A DNA stretch of 64,000 nt from Pterobdella sp. o SKG-2022 (Eukaryota; Annelida; Clitellata; Hirudinida; Piscicolidae). Positions 36,410-49,000 of this stretch are shown piece after piece; within the stretch, counting starts at the first letter, position 1, and each line of letters opens with the position of its first letter. The notes under the pieces were generated by a model. That model worked only from the letters and a program-made list of their open reading frames with translations, was not told the origin of the DNA and searched no databases. Made by a program: the position numbers and the translations under genes. The stretch spans positions 16,175,971-16,239,970 of the forward strand of contig OZ038321.1 in the NCBI GenBank assembly GCA_964035795.1, in the 5' to 3' direction.

Positions 36410-39400
36410 CTTGCAAATTGTTATTCTTTTTTATCAAAAGTTTTTGATGTGTTATTTAAATGTTGTGAGTAAAGTATTGTTTTGATAATTGAAATCCTTT
36501 TGAATTTTGATGGAACAATATTCTTGTTATTTTTATGCAAGTTTTCAAAAAACCACCTTTAGAATGTTTGCCTGAGAATTTTTTTTCTAACAAATATCTG
36601 CTCAGGTCTTTTCTTCCACACTTCACCATGGCCGTTATTAACACATCCAGCTGCAAATGAACAGTATCAGTAATATATTAATACCATTTATCAGATTAGG
36701 ATTTAAGCAAATAAAATTCCTTTGAAACAATATATTCACAAAAAACGTTACAAATCCGTCACCTTATTTGAACTACGGGGCATTCTCTTCACCCATCTAA
36801 CCAGAACGTCCAACGCTGCGTTTTGATTGGCTTGATGTTTAAACGTTCTTCGTACATTAAGCGAATCTGCCAGAAGACTGCAGTCAGCATTGAACTGGTT
36901 TGCAATATGTTGTAAGAGACTGTGATCAACCAAGCCATCAGGCCTCATTATGAAAGGAGTCCGCCTCAAAGTGAATGTCAGCTCATGCTCCATCTGGTGG
37001 ATTTATTTTTATCATAAACCATTCAGTTAAGTACTCATTAATCAAAGTGTTAGTCTACGCATCAAGTGGTAAAAATATAGCACAGGAAATTTCAAAGATT
37101 TATTACGAAGCACTTTGATGCATCATCAGGTATGGTTTCATATAATTTGCAAAGTCTTGAAGTTTGAATGTTTGACCTGATAATGTAAGTTTGATTTACA
37201 AAAAGCTTCGTGTTTTTCAGTTAATAAAAGTCTTTGGCATGTTTTGTTTTTTTGCTAGGCTAGTAGATATCATAATGTTTGCAGTATTAATTCGCGCATA
37301 AAAACCCTACCAAAAATAGTTAACATTGCTGCCTAGAATATATAGCTTTTTTCCAAAATAAAATTACTCGGCGTCATCATCGACAACACTCTCTCCTTCG
37401 ACCAACACATCTGTTCAACAGCCAAACAATGTAACATAGATATCAAAGCCATCAAACACATTCGAAAATGCCTCACTTTTCAAACAGCTCACAATCTCGC
37501 TATTGCTCTCATCATTTCTAGACTAGACTACTGCAATTCTCTTCTCTCTTCCATTTACACTCATTAGAAAATTACAAAAAATTCAAAACCATATGCACGC
37601 ATTGTTCTCAACTGTGACGTTTTCACACCATCACCCAATGTCTAGACAAGCTTCACTGGCTTCCTATACCCAAAAAGCTTATTTTTAAGATAGCTGCTCT
37701 CACCTTCAACTGTCATCACTCAAAAACCCCTGGATATCTCTACAAACTCACCAGTAATAGAAAGGTTCACCCCTCGTTAAGATCGAGAAACTCACTACTT
37801 CACCAACCAGTTGGCAGAACAAAGTATTTCAGTAGATCATTCAGCCATACGGCACCTTCAATATGGAACGCTCTAACTAATGAAATCAGCTAACTTTCTC
37901 GCCAATCATTCAAATCAACCCTCAAAACTTATTTGTATAAACTATAATCTCTTCATAAGCTATATTTGTATCTTTAAGCGTCTCTGATATCTGTTTAATT
38001 TATGTGAAAAGTGCGATATATAAATGTAAATATATAAATAAATTTTATATGAAGATATTTCTATTATACTTGAGATAAAATTTCGTTATGTTCAGTATAC
38101 CTTAGGTAAGTGAATGACAACTTCATGTAACAGTTTCAATCCTTTGCGTTTGTTAATATTGGAGAGATATGTGAACTGCCTCTTGTTGTTCGAAAATATA
38201 TCGTGTTCTTTATCAGTTGAGTTGAAAAACAAATCATTAGACTTCAACTTGATTAGTTTTTTAGCAGGTGCTTCGTTGCTTTCATGTGCCACATTCAAAT
38301 CCCCTTCATTCTCTTTAAGGGTTGAAAGTTTCTCTGTATTAGTTATGAAAATAACAAATTATATGCAAACCATCAATAACTTCGATTCCTTCTGCTTCCA
38401 ACTCACTTGCAACCTGGTCATCTTCTTCATTAGTGATCCTTCGGCTCCTCTCATTGAGATCTGCATATGTTGACGTGGAAGCAAAAGAATTCTCTGCAAA
38501 CGCTATTCTCTTTTTATTTATTGTCTTTTTCTCACTTTCGATGTAAACCTGCAAAAAGCCTTTGTAGCAATTCAAAGCTTTTTGGCTGTATTTATCCATA
38601 ACTTTCACTTTGAAGTAGCTCTCAGATTTTATGTTAGTATTATAAACAATTTTCAAACTATCGGTTTTTTTGCTTTTCTTTTCAAAATCTCTCCAAGCTT
38701 GACCCAAAACTTTTAAGTTTTCATCGACATTTGCTTCCTCATCATTTTTTAAAATAACATTACCTCTGAATTTTAATAATATAATTTGTCCTTCTTTAAC
38801 AGCTAATGCTCCACTCACACTACCGTACAGCTTGAACCCGTCAGTGGCCATATTTTTAATAGCTCTGTCGAGTTTTATTGGATTCACGACTTTCACACAT
38901 AACTTTAAAATAAAAAAAATCTTTTAATTTTATTTTAAAAAAGTAATAAATTATTTTTTTCATACTGTTATTTTTTATTTCCTCATTTCCCACTTACAGT
39001 AAACATTGTTTTTTAATAGTTAAAATAAAATTATTTTTCATTCGTTGTTACCAAATCAGGTTGATTTTCTTTCTGTTTCACTACAACATGAACAGTTTTG
39101 AATTTCAATTCATTCTCCACTAAATCCATTATTTTTTCGAGTTCTCCTGTTTCTACTTTCCCTGATGTGTACCTCAGCAAGGCTATCCTGCATGTTTGAA
39201 GCGGGGGTTAGGTGTTGCTCCCAATCCTATGTAGCAAGTTTATTTCGAAAAGTGTGAAAAGTCTCGTGTGCAATTATCTTGGTTTAAATAATTCTAAGAG
39301 CATTTTAAATTGTTAGAAACATCCTAAAAGTTTGAATTAGTTTTTAAAGTACTCAACAATTTTCAAATTTTCGTTTGTAATCAAATTTAAAAGTTATTTT

Positions 39401-42400
39401 CAATACTATAATTTATTTCTTTGAAAGTAGACATTTAAAAATAAAAAATAATGTTAAGTACCAAACACATGTAGCAAATAAATGATAGAGAATTTTAAAT
39501 GTGATTACTTGCGTGGTATTGGTCTGTCCAAGTCGATTGTCGCTCCGTCCTTCCTTCTCCACTCATTCAAACTAACACTTTTGTACAAGTTCCATCGAGT
39601 TTTGGCAGTTTCGTCGTTTTTAGTGTAAGAGCTTTTAGATGTTTGAGTTTTGATTTTTGCTTCGGTGCCGTTTTGTTCTTCTTCGTTGCATGCCATCAAC
39701 GCTAGGCTGTCAGAGGGATCTGGAAGCAAAACGAAATAATTAAATTTAGTTTGTTTTTAATTTGACAACTGTATTTCACAAAATATTCTCTTCATGTTAA
39801 AACGAGAAAAGCAGTAGTCCCATAAACTAGTATATTTTATTCTTCTTTTAAATAAATAATTGAGGGAAGCAATAACTTGTATTAACAAATTAAAATAAAT
39901 ATGAAAGAAAAATTAAGTTGAGAAGAGAACTTTATGAATGAAAATCTCAATAAACCAAGAAAAATTTAATTAATTTTTATATTAATTATATTAATTAAAA
40001 AGCGTAAAAGCTATGATTAAAAACTCGGACAAAACCTTCCAAAAAATTGTTGCTAAAAAATCTGTAAACGGTTTTATTGGTTGAAGTTTTGGGACGCGTT
40101 TTGACAGCAGGCTCAAACTGTACACTTATTGGTCCATTTCGGGAGCGAAGATCATTCCCCGTGGTTGGTCTTTTAATTTTGTTGGAGTGGGGAGGAGGGG
40201 GTATTGGAAGGTTTACGGTGACAAAAGTGTTTAAATCTTTCAATGACACGATCCCGCTGTTACTGAGAAGACGCTTTAAGCCGTCTCCATGACGACGTTT
40301 AATTTCCTGTGTGGTTACCATGTCGATCGGCTGGTACTGCGGGGAGGAATAATCATAAAAGTTTATTCACAGAGTTATGTTTGAATCAACAATAAAGCAT
40401 TTCAATTTAGTCCGAGGAGTCTAAAAACGTTAACGATTTTTTGCGGATAAAACTTTTGGAAAATTTTTTATAAGCTCCGAAATTGAATTTGGAAAAGATT
40501 TCAAACAAATATTTGACTCAAAAAATTGTAATATTACTTGATGAATGACTAAAAAGAAGGAATACCGAACCATAACGTGGAAAGTCAGCAACTTCTTAAC
40601 AAGCATTTGTTTGAAGAGAAAGGAAAGTCTGGGATCAAATGTTGTGGTGGCGAGAAGTTGGTCTGGTGCTGAGACCTCATAGGTGTGAGTGTGAGGTTTG
40701 AGAACCACAGCTAGGATGCAACTGGGAAGGCTGTCAAAGGTAGCTTGCATAAAGCGGTACTCCTGTGTTGTGATTTATTACAGCTTCAAGTGTTTTTTGG
40801 CAATACTTGCTTTGGTTTTCAGTTTCTAACTTGATGATTTTTTGTTTCAACTTGTATTTTTCACAAAAAATACGTTTTTTGCTGTTCAGAAGAGTGTTAT
40901 TTTTGAAAAAAGGTGATTAAGTATTCATCTACTTATAGAGGAAAATTATGTTTTTAGGAGTATTGAGCAAATGTGGCTTTTAAGACCTACTTAAAAGTAA
41001 TGAAATTATTTCTATCCAAAAAATATTTCTTGCGTTTTTTTCAAACTAAATCAACATTCCCAATCAGGTCGTATATCATTTTTAAATTTGAAGATAAGAT
41101 CTAGAAAAGAAATTCAAGTCAAATGAAATAAAATTAGTTTCTTATCATTTAAAATAGATATGAGAATCTTCCAAGTTTTATTTTATACTTTTTAGAAAAG
41201 CTATCTTTAATTATTTTTCTTAAGAATGTAATACATTTCATAAAAAGTGCCTTGAACAATCTTCATCTTATCGTCATATGCAATGTCAAACTCATTACCT
41301 TCATGGAGTTGAGATGGCACTCAGAGGCTTCATCAAGCTCCACCCATTTCTTGCTATCTTCAACCATCATTTTCACCACAGTGTGTTTCGCCATTGAAGT
41401 TCTTGTATGTAAAAAAGGAAGATGTATGAGAGTTGGCGTCTGAAGGTGTTTGTTTAAGAGTCAATTGAATTACATTATTGGCATTTAATTATTATAATCT
41501 ATTTAATAACTCATTTTGTTAAAATAAAACTGCTTCATTTTTCAAAACAGAGTGATGGGAATTTTAAATACAGCACGGTGGTGAGGTGTTGGTGGCACGA
41601 ATGAGAGAAGAGCGTAGTTGAATGCTTGAGTAGATGGGTGAATGGGAAAAATGATGTATGATTGAACGGATGAGCGAATAAATAAAATTCAAAGGAGAGT
41701 AATTTGATGGTTAAATTATTATGTTGCGTATTTAATGGGTGAATGCTCAAAGCTATTGAAACTTTTTTAAAGACAATAAATGCATACAACTCAGTTTGAA
41801 ACGGTCATTAAGTTGCAGAGCTAACTATGCTTTTTATCTATTTAAGTTCAAAAAATTTTTACATGATGAAAATCTTTTATTTTTTTCAAAGAAAGTTATC
41901 TCTTTTGAACAAAACCACAAAATGACAAGAAATCTTTGCAATGGTGCTTTTAATTACTAGCGTGCCTGAGAAAGATTAATTAAAAATAACGATTAAAACA
42001 AAAACAATTTGAAAAATAAAAAAAATATAAATAGAAAAGAATGCACATAGGAGTTTAAATATTAATTTGAAATAACGTTCAGAACAAACAAAAAGGCCTT
42101 TTACGTGATCAATATTACCGGGCGAGGCTGGGTCACTTTTAGCGAGATTATATTGCTCAAAAGCTCTTCATCAACACACTCCAAGGGATTGTAGTCAAGT
42201 TGACTCACTTTTTCCACTTCAACATGTTCAAAGGTTTGTTTTTTGATTGCTTGGGTGCTCGACAGTAAACAACCAATAGAAATGTCCGTATCATTAGCGG
42301 TCACTTTGAAACTTTGGGTTTATTATAAATTATTACTTGGCGTATAATTTTGAAAAAATACAATAAAAAAAGATACTGAATGATTAATTCAAATATGGCA

Positions 42401-42900
42401 TGTGGTGACGCAATTGAAGTGCCTATTTGCATTCCATTTTAAATTTTAATCAATTCGTGCTGCTGACGTTGCAATTCTTTATGTTATGTTAACATTTTAT
42501 TTTAAACTGTAAACCAGAAATTTTGAGCATAAGTTTTCAAAATATATGTCTCTACAATGAATTTCATTTTATCCTTATAAGCTTTTTGATACCATTTTTG
42601 AATAAATTTTTGATGTTAATAAAATTAAGTTATTTTTTATAAACAACCATCTTTGATAAACTCAATTTTACTTAATCTGTACACACAAGTGCACAAAATA
42701 TGCATTGAAATTCTAAATGATTTAATAATATATGTGTGCGTGTATTTATAACTCAAAGTGCATAAAACATTGACATTTACACGGTGGATGTCGAAGCGTC
42801 ATAGTGTTTCTTGAGGTTTTCCAATTTCCTGCAGCCTGATTGATACTCTTTTTTTGCTTCCGTTCCAAACATTTTATCAATTTGCGCGTCTTTTTCTTCT
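35968..42900 (-). CDS. ZU5-UPA-death-domain protein (DTHD1/PIDD/UNC5 superfamily) with two death domains; 5' end not found
   Basis: Fourteen exons keep phase throughout: 42900-42781, 42311-42119, 41439-41299, 40762-40571, 40336-40036, 39719-39509, 39187-39052, 38902-38371, 38333-38101, 36993-36763, 36650-36557, 36409-36294, 36202-36070 and 35996-35968. They give about 887 residues, counted from the split codon at the first exon found. Order: an N-terminal charged helix; a ZU5-like region (about 90-320) with SCILAVVLKP, DPRLSFLF and VTVNLPIPPPP; a UPA-like region (about 320-520) with LLKFRGNV; a linker; death domain 1 (about 700-795) and death domain 2 (about 797-887). Proteins of this build are intracellular scaffolds that assemble through death-fold contacts. 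There is no signal peptide or membrane helix, unlike UNC5, and no LRRs or ankyrin repeats are seen, so DTHD1 is the nearest named relative. The initiator exon is not identified. Confidence 0.85.
36557..36993 (-). CDS. Death domain 1 (exons 36993-36763 and 36650-36557)
   Basis: LLQHIANQFNADCSLLADSL matches the first helices. ALDVLVRWVKRMPRSSNK then DVLITAMVKCGRKDLSRYL match the canonical (A..ML..W...) and (L...L...GR.DL...L) helices. The Trp and the GRKDL motif are the strongest markers. The junction is phase 0. Confidence 0.8.
37160..37245. mobile_element. Partial family-A MITE in intron
   Basis: Contains gtaagtttgatttac followed by aaaaagcttcgtg and agttaataaaagtc, matching the right half of the 46882-47023 element. 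The left half is not convincing. Confidence 0.4.
37357..38045 (+). mobile_element. Decayed 3' end of a CR1/L2-type non-LTR retrotransposon
   Basis: Frame fragments match the C-terminal reverse-transcriptase end of CR1/L2-clade LINEs: LLGVIIDNTLSFDQHI, RLDYCNSLL, LHWLPIPKKLIFKIAALTF, TPGYLYKLTS, SLRSRNSLL, FSHTAPSIWNALTNEI and SFKSTLKTYL. Frameshifts and stops break it, so it is dead. It ends in an ATATAAAT tail. It sits antisense in the intron between the linker exon (38101) and death domain 1 (36993), and its higher GC makes it stand out. Confidence 0.85.
38371..39719 (-). CDS. UPA-like region (three exons: 39719-39509, 39187-39052, 38902-38371)
   Basis: Residues about 318-610. KTRWNLYKSVSL..W, then PIPRKIALLRYTSGK, then FKTVHVVVKQ, then LLCVKVVNPIKLDRAI, then GQIILLKFRGNVIL follow the strand order of UPA domains in PIDD and UNC5. 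The split codon AA|G across the first junction and the phase-0 second junction confirm the model. The last third is a charged linker (SSEKK- and NEED-type stretches). Confidence 0.7.
40036..42311 (-). CDS. ZU5-like region (five exons from 42311 to 40036)
   Basis: Residues about 42-317. The order of features follows ZU5 tandems in PIDD-type proteins. A strand-rich segment has the pattern ISLKVTQPRP...TLIHLPF..HT, then VVKMMVEDSKKWVELDE. Next come FDSLPSCILAVVLKP and LLATTTFDPRLSFLF, matching the start of a second ZU5 module. The region closes with DLNTFVTVNLPIPPPP. PIDD's autoproteolytic HFS motif is not present at the equivalent place (SLPSC here), so self-cleavage is not predicted. Confidence 0.7.
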
Positions 42901-45537
42901 CTTTAATTTTTTTCATTAATATTTAATTAATTCAATTTTATTATTACTTTTTTTTATTTTTTATGTTGTATAACTATGATACTATGTTTGTTCAATCAAA
43001 TTGATGTTTCATTTAATTGAACAAAAAACTTATTATTCCAATGAATTGTGAAAAATTGAGAACAATTTATTTAAAAATAACTTATCTATCTGAAACTATT
43101 CACTTTATCCGACTTTATAAAACTGAAATGTCAAGATAGTTTCAAATAGAAAAAGTATTTCAAACAGTTTCTAAAAATGAAAAACTTTCAGACTTTTTTT
43201 TCGAGAATTCCATGCCTAATGTAATTATAATAAACTTTACACTTTTTAGCGGGTATGGCGTTATAGTTACAACATACATCAAAGTATAAAACAAATACAC
43301 TTCCAGTGATGTTCCACTATATTTTCCATTTTTCAACGTACAACTCAATGTGCGCTGTTTGGTTTTAAATAAGAGTGATTTCTTTAAATATTAATAGCTG
43401 GCAACAAGATTAATCAGGCAGTCGGCCAATATTACTTTATCGTTCCTGCTTCCTGCAACTCAGCGCCGTATGTATCAAGCCATAGAAAACTATATAGAGC
43501 TATAAAAAGTACATCCAAAAAAAGCATATATTTGTTCATATTTCTGTACAATGAGATAAAAAAACAGGTAGATAGCTGAAGATAGGTGAATATAAAAAAA
43601 TTTGTAGAGCATTTTTCTTATTTTTCTCATTTTGTTTTTATTTATTCAGTTATTTATTATTTATTTATTTTTCCATTTTTATTCAAATTTTTAATAAAAA
43701 AAATTGGTTTTTTCTAATTTTTAGTGTGACTTTTAGTTATTAGGCATATTCACTGATGTTGTGCTATAGAAGATTTGTTTTTAGATCCGTTTGCTTGAAA
43801 CAATAAATTTAATTATATTTTTCTTTAATTTGAGAAATTTTTCTCGGAAATAAAAACAAGATAAAATTCAAAACACAGCCTCACACGGTTCCAGTCTCAC
43901 GGGGTTTGTCCGTGTAAGACGGTTTTGAAAAATATATACGCTTTTAAGAAATTTTGAAAGTTTTTTACAAATTTTAATTGTATTGTTTCTAAAAGTTGCT
44001 TAAAATCTAGTTATCTGCAAAAAAAGATATAACCACAAGATTATATTAGAGTTTATTCTGAATCCTTTGATGAAATAAAATTTCAATGGAAAATTACAAA
44101 CGATTACTTTTTTGCATTTACAAGTTTATGCATAATTATTTTCGAAACATTTTAGAGGTTTTTACATAATATTAGTCATAAAAATGTAAATTTTGATCAA
44201 CATTTTTATCGAAATTGAATTATAGCGTAAACGTGTGAATAAACAAAATATTGAAAATAAATGTATTTAATTAACATAATTCAGATCTTCGTCATTTTTC
44301 CAAGTTTTTAACAAAATATATCTCAAAGTCGATTCATGCATCGGTCCACCAAAAAGCATCATTAATAAATCAATATCTAAAATATTTATACAAGAAACTC
44401 AAACATAGACAATTAAAAATCAACAAAAATATATTAATTGCGAAAAAATGAAACAAAAACTGAATTTTTTTATTCCTATTATACCATATCATCATTATAT
44501 CCTTATTCCATCATAGCTCACCATGCTTCAACATTGCATCTATGGTTAACTGCTTTAACAGCTTATAAAGTAAACAATATTCATTTGCTTTTTATAAATA
44601 AAAAAAAATCCATACATACAAGCGTAAGACTAACAATTCAAAGTCAATAATCACACTAGAAGTTAGCCAAAATCTTTTACCTTTGACCTCACCGTTATAT
44701 GCTACGTGATCGTGGTGAATCGATTGATTTCATGCTTTTTATACTTATTAGTTAACAACTAATGGCTGGCTTATTTCGTGTAACAACCAATTCTGGATTA
44801 TCGCCAAACAATTTGAAAAATTCCAATACGAACCTTGATTTGGAACTTTTCAATTATTTATTAATTAAAAAGTTGTCTATAAAATAGAAAACACAGCTAG
44901 AATCTATCCATAGGTCATACCATGGACTTTTACATTACTTAGTCATGTTTCAGTTAAGCTAATTAAAACTTTTTAAACAGCAGAGTGGTCTATGAAGAAA
45001 GCCATTCATAAACCCACTGCTAAATGTAACATTGTCAAAAATTATTATAACTATATTTGCATTATATATAAAATTATATACTTGAGTAACATTTTTAATT
45101 TTTTTTCTATAAAACACGCTGTTTCGATTTATGTTGATAGAAAACATATTAGAGATTAACGCTATAAGGGAAGAGAAAAGCCAGCGTTTATCAGACAAAA
45201 TCATTTCTTCATGTTTCTTGGCTTCAGGAGCTCTTACCCTATCTTATTGTCAAACGCTTTCATAGAGATTTTAAACGTGTGTGAATGTTTGTCATAGTTT
45301 TGCTTTGAAAACTTGCATGCGTGAACAAAAACAGTGTTTGCTTGAAAAATCATTCAAATAAAGTTTATAAAATTAAATAATTTTTAAGTAAATAATATGT
45401 ATCATTAAATATATTCAATGTTGAAAGGTTTTTGTTCACTTAAGAGAAAAAAGACGTTTGGTAACAATGAAGACGACGACAACATCTATACACTAAATAC
45501 TTCATAGGCTATACGAGATACCATTAGAAAAACGTTT
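42901..45537. other. Upstream of the ZU5-death-domain gene; first exon not found
   Basis: At least one more coding exon is expected here because the first exon found begins with a split codon and lacks a plausible initiator. I could not identify it. A slightly GC-richer patch at 43400-43470 and a hairpin at 43890-43922 are the only other features. Confidence 0.4.
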
Positions 45538-46021
45538 TTAAGAATTTATTTCATGAATGTTCATGTTATTGTTGTTGACTTTAGTATTGTTGGTGTTATA
45601 TTTGGTGCTGAAGCCGAGGTTTTCAACGCTGTTAAATTTATCAAGTTTGTTTCCGTCATAATCTTCGCAATCATTCAATTGGTTTTGCTGCTCGCACAAA
45701 TAAGGCTGGCAAGTTGTTGAAGAATTTTTAGTAGTGTCTTGTCGGCCAATGGTTGGTAAGCAAAAGTCAAGAGTAAGAGCGTGGTCGTTTGTGATTGGTT
45801 GCAACTGTTTTAAAGCCAAAAAAGGGTCGTAGGTGGGCGTTTGTTTTTGAAGAGACATTTCTGGGTTTTGAACTACACATGAGCAGATGCCCGCTTGAAC
45901 CCTATAGGAAGGGTGGTTTGATAGATCGTAGTAGAACTTGTCAGCCATTACCAATTGACTTTTATTTGTTTTGCCTTTTTCTGGAGTTCTGTTTTCTCCC
46001 GGAACATAGTTTCTGTAGTGG
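45538..46021 (-). CDS. Cytoplasmic tail exon and stop
   Basis: The acceptor tttcacag joins AA|C. It encodes 160 residues beginning HYRNYVPGENRTPEKGKTNK, with several Tyr motifs (KFYYDL, HPSYR, DPFLAL) and an Asn-rich end (MNIHEINS). An AATAAA overlaps the last codons (45543-45548), so the 3' UTR could be very short. No catalytic domain. Confidence 0.8.
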
Positions 46022-49000
46022 CTGTGAAAATTTTAGCTTCAAAAATTTTGTGTTGAAATTATTATTTATTAAAGCTTTTTTATTTTTGGAAAGTTGCATT
46101 TTATTATATAATATTTTGGACAGTTTTGATTAAATTTTCCACAAAGCTAGAAAGCTTTTTAGTTTTTAAACCACGCTATACGTGTCACAAAAATTCTTGA
46201 GAGATAAGAATTGAGTTTTTCACATTTGTCAACCGTATTAAAATGTCTTATCTGAGAAAAACAAAATGAGAATTCAAAGTCGAGTTAAATAAATATTTCT
46301 TTTTCTCAATCTTTTTGAAGTTTTTTGAAATTCTTTTTTTTGTTAAGAATTTATCTTCGTCTCCCTAATGATTAACTTTTCACGATATGATTATAAATAA
46401 AGTAAATATTTAAGTACACACTGTAAGATAAAGAAAGACACTAAATCAACTTGATTAAAAATTTCTGAAATACTCGAGAAGACCACAAAAGATCTTTTTC
46501 CAGTTTGGAAAATCATTTAAATACATTTTCAAATATTTTAAAATCATTCTAAAGAACGTTTTCAAGATTGAATATATTTTCAAGTATTTGAATCAATCAT
46601 TTGAAAAAACTTTTTGAAGGTTATATATATTGTTTAAAACAAAAGCATTTATATTTATTGTAAAGATCAAATATTCAGATATAAATATGAACAAATTTAA
46701 ATGATTTCATACTTGTTATTTTTGTTTTTTTGACAGCAGATCACCATACTAAGAAGCAAAAGACCACAGAAAACGCCGAGAGCGATCCCTATTGTGACAG
46801 CTACAAAAATTCCTTCAGAAAAAATTTTATTTAATTATGAAATGCTTTTTAGATTTAGCATATTTTAAAAGTTTATAACATAAACGATTTGATTCAAACA
46901 CTTATATTGACTGAATAATAACACGAAGCTTTTCGTAAGTTGATAACTTGCTAATGTGAGTTAAACTTACAAAAAGCCTTGTATTATTGTTTAGTTAATA
47001 AAAGTGTTTGATTCAAATCGTTTTTGTTAATAGGCTAGTTTAGTTAATTTTTATTTAAATTAAAATTTGGTTTATCAAAACAAATAAAAATAATTTTTTA
47101 AAGCATGATTATGTTTGTTCACTATCAAAAAAATCAAGTGTTAAGGGAGAAATATCTCTGGAAGAATCGCATCGCTTTTGATTGATTTGTTAATTGAAGT
47201 CTAATCTTTAAAAATTTATAAAAATTAAATAGCTAGTGAAATTCTAAGCTTTAAATATTATACTATGATATTGAATTTACTGCTCTTATGTGAGTCCAAA
47301 AACAAACAAAAGCTAAAAAGATAATGAAGAAGTTTTTCAAAATAATTGTTTAGTCCACTTTTTGAACATAAATTATATTAGGGTTTTAGCATGTTTGCTT
47401 AGATGTTTTTGCAAAGCAAACTCATAAATCACATATCAATTAATCATTATTTGTTAGGATCATTTTAACAGAAATTGCATGTATTTTGCCAAACTGTGAA
47501 CTAAAATGAAACTTAGAAATTTTTAAATTATTAGATTTCAGAAAATTTGCACCAATTAAATGCTTAAAAAACTCAGTAAATTTTTCCAAGTTTCACTTGT
47601 GCAAAACTTCAGTGTTTGTCGTTGAAACGTTGCTTTTGTTAATTCTACACTTTTTACCGCTTTTTTATTTACTCTTTCACAATATTCTGTTGGTTTTATT
47701 AATAATTTAATTTTCCAACTTTTTCAGTAATGTTGAATTGTAAATGTACTGAACAATAAACGACAGATTGTTTTTACTTTTACCGGTAACATCCCTACTG
47801 TCATTATGCCAAGTGTGAACAAAATGAATTAATAAGTTCTGAATTTAAAAATAAAACTAAAATGTTTCATAGTTGGGAAATCATAAATGAAACTAATTTT
47901 TTAAAACATGAAAACATTCGATCTTGTTTTTCAAAATCTTATTTAAAGATTGTATGTTCAAAAAGTTCAATGTGAAACACGGTTTGGTTCGTGTAACTTT
48001 TAAATAGTAAAGCTCAACTGGAGACTTTACATATTTGTTTTTGAGACTTTCTGAAATCTTCAACTTTGATTATAGAATTTTTGAATTATAGGATTCGATC
48101 TAGCTGAAAAACATTTTTTTTGCAACAGAAAATGTGTAACTAACTTTTTGATATATCATTTTTAAATTGAAAATTTATTTTTTCGATATATTCATAAAAT
48201 ATTCGAAATACATTATTTTGAAAATTTTGATCTAAAGACTCAAATGACTTATAAAATCCAAATAAGTTCCAATGAAAAATTATTACAAAACCAAAAAGCT
48301 TTTTTTAACTTGTATAAAAAACATCAAACTGAAAAATAACTTTCAAACAGTAAAACTAGAATATACCTTACAACATTATAATTTATTTATACAACTTGCT
48401 TTCATACTTTTTAACATTGATTCTTAGTTACTTTTCTGAACTCATTTCTCAGAAAAAAATGTCTTGTTTGATGAGATTAAACAAAAGCATCCCACTAATA
48501 AACTGGCCAAGTACATAAAACATTCTAAGCCACAATTTACATCCTTACAAGGTTTCCCAACAGAACACACTCCTCTTACCAACGTGGTAGGGACTGCTGG
48601 CCTGAACGAGGCTGTCTTCTGAAGAGATTTCCGCTGTGGGGAAATGACGTTCGATAATAGTGATAGTTATATTACTGTAATGCATAAGTTAGTTTTTTAT
48701 ATTTATCGTTTTTGATGTTTTGGCGACATTTTCAGCTAATTGTTCATATTCTGGTTTGTATTTGATGAATATAATAGATTAATATTGTATTTAAATTATA
48801 GCCTAATGCATTTTGTGACAAATGAAATCCTGAACTTATCTAAGCTTCGAAGCATGCACTGCTCTTAGTAACATCTGTGTGTCCAGTTGATATTGTCTTA
48901 ATGGTATTCTCAGCTGTAGCTTGTAACATTTATATTTTATATAGGATTAATTTCAACTTTATTTGAATAATATTTTTCATTCAATTTTTTTCGAGCTTGT

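Noticed and set aside
38114..38473. 119-codon plus-strand frame
   Set aside because: It is antisense to two phase-verified exons of the ZU5-death-domain gene.
41540..41700. Degenerate GAAT/GGAT-like tract
   Set aside because: Units are too irregular to define a period.
45795..46133. 112-codon plus-strand frame
   Set aside because: Antisense shadow of the cytoplasmic-tail exon of the lectin receptor.
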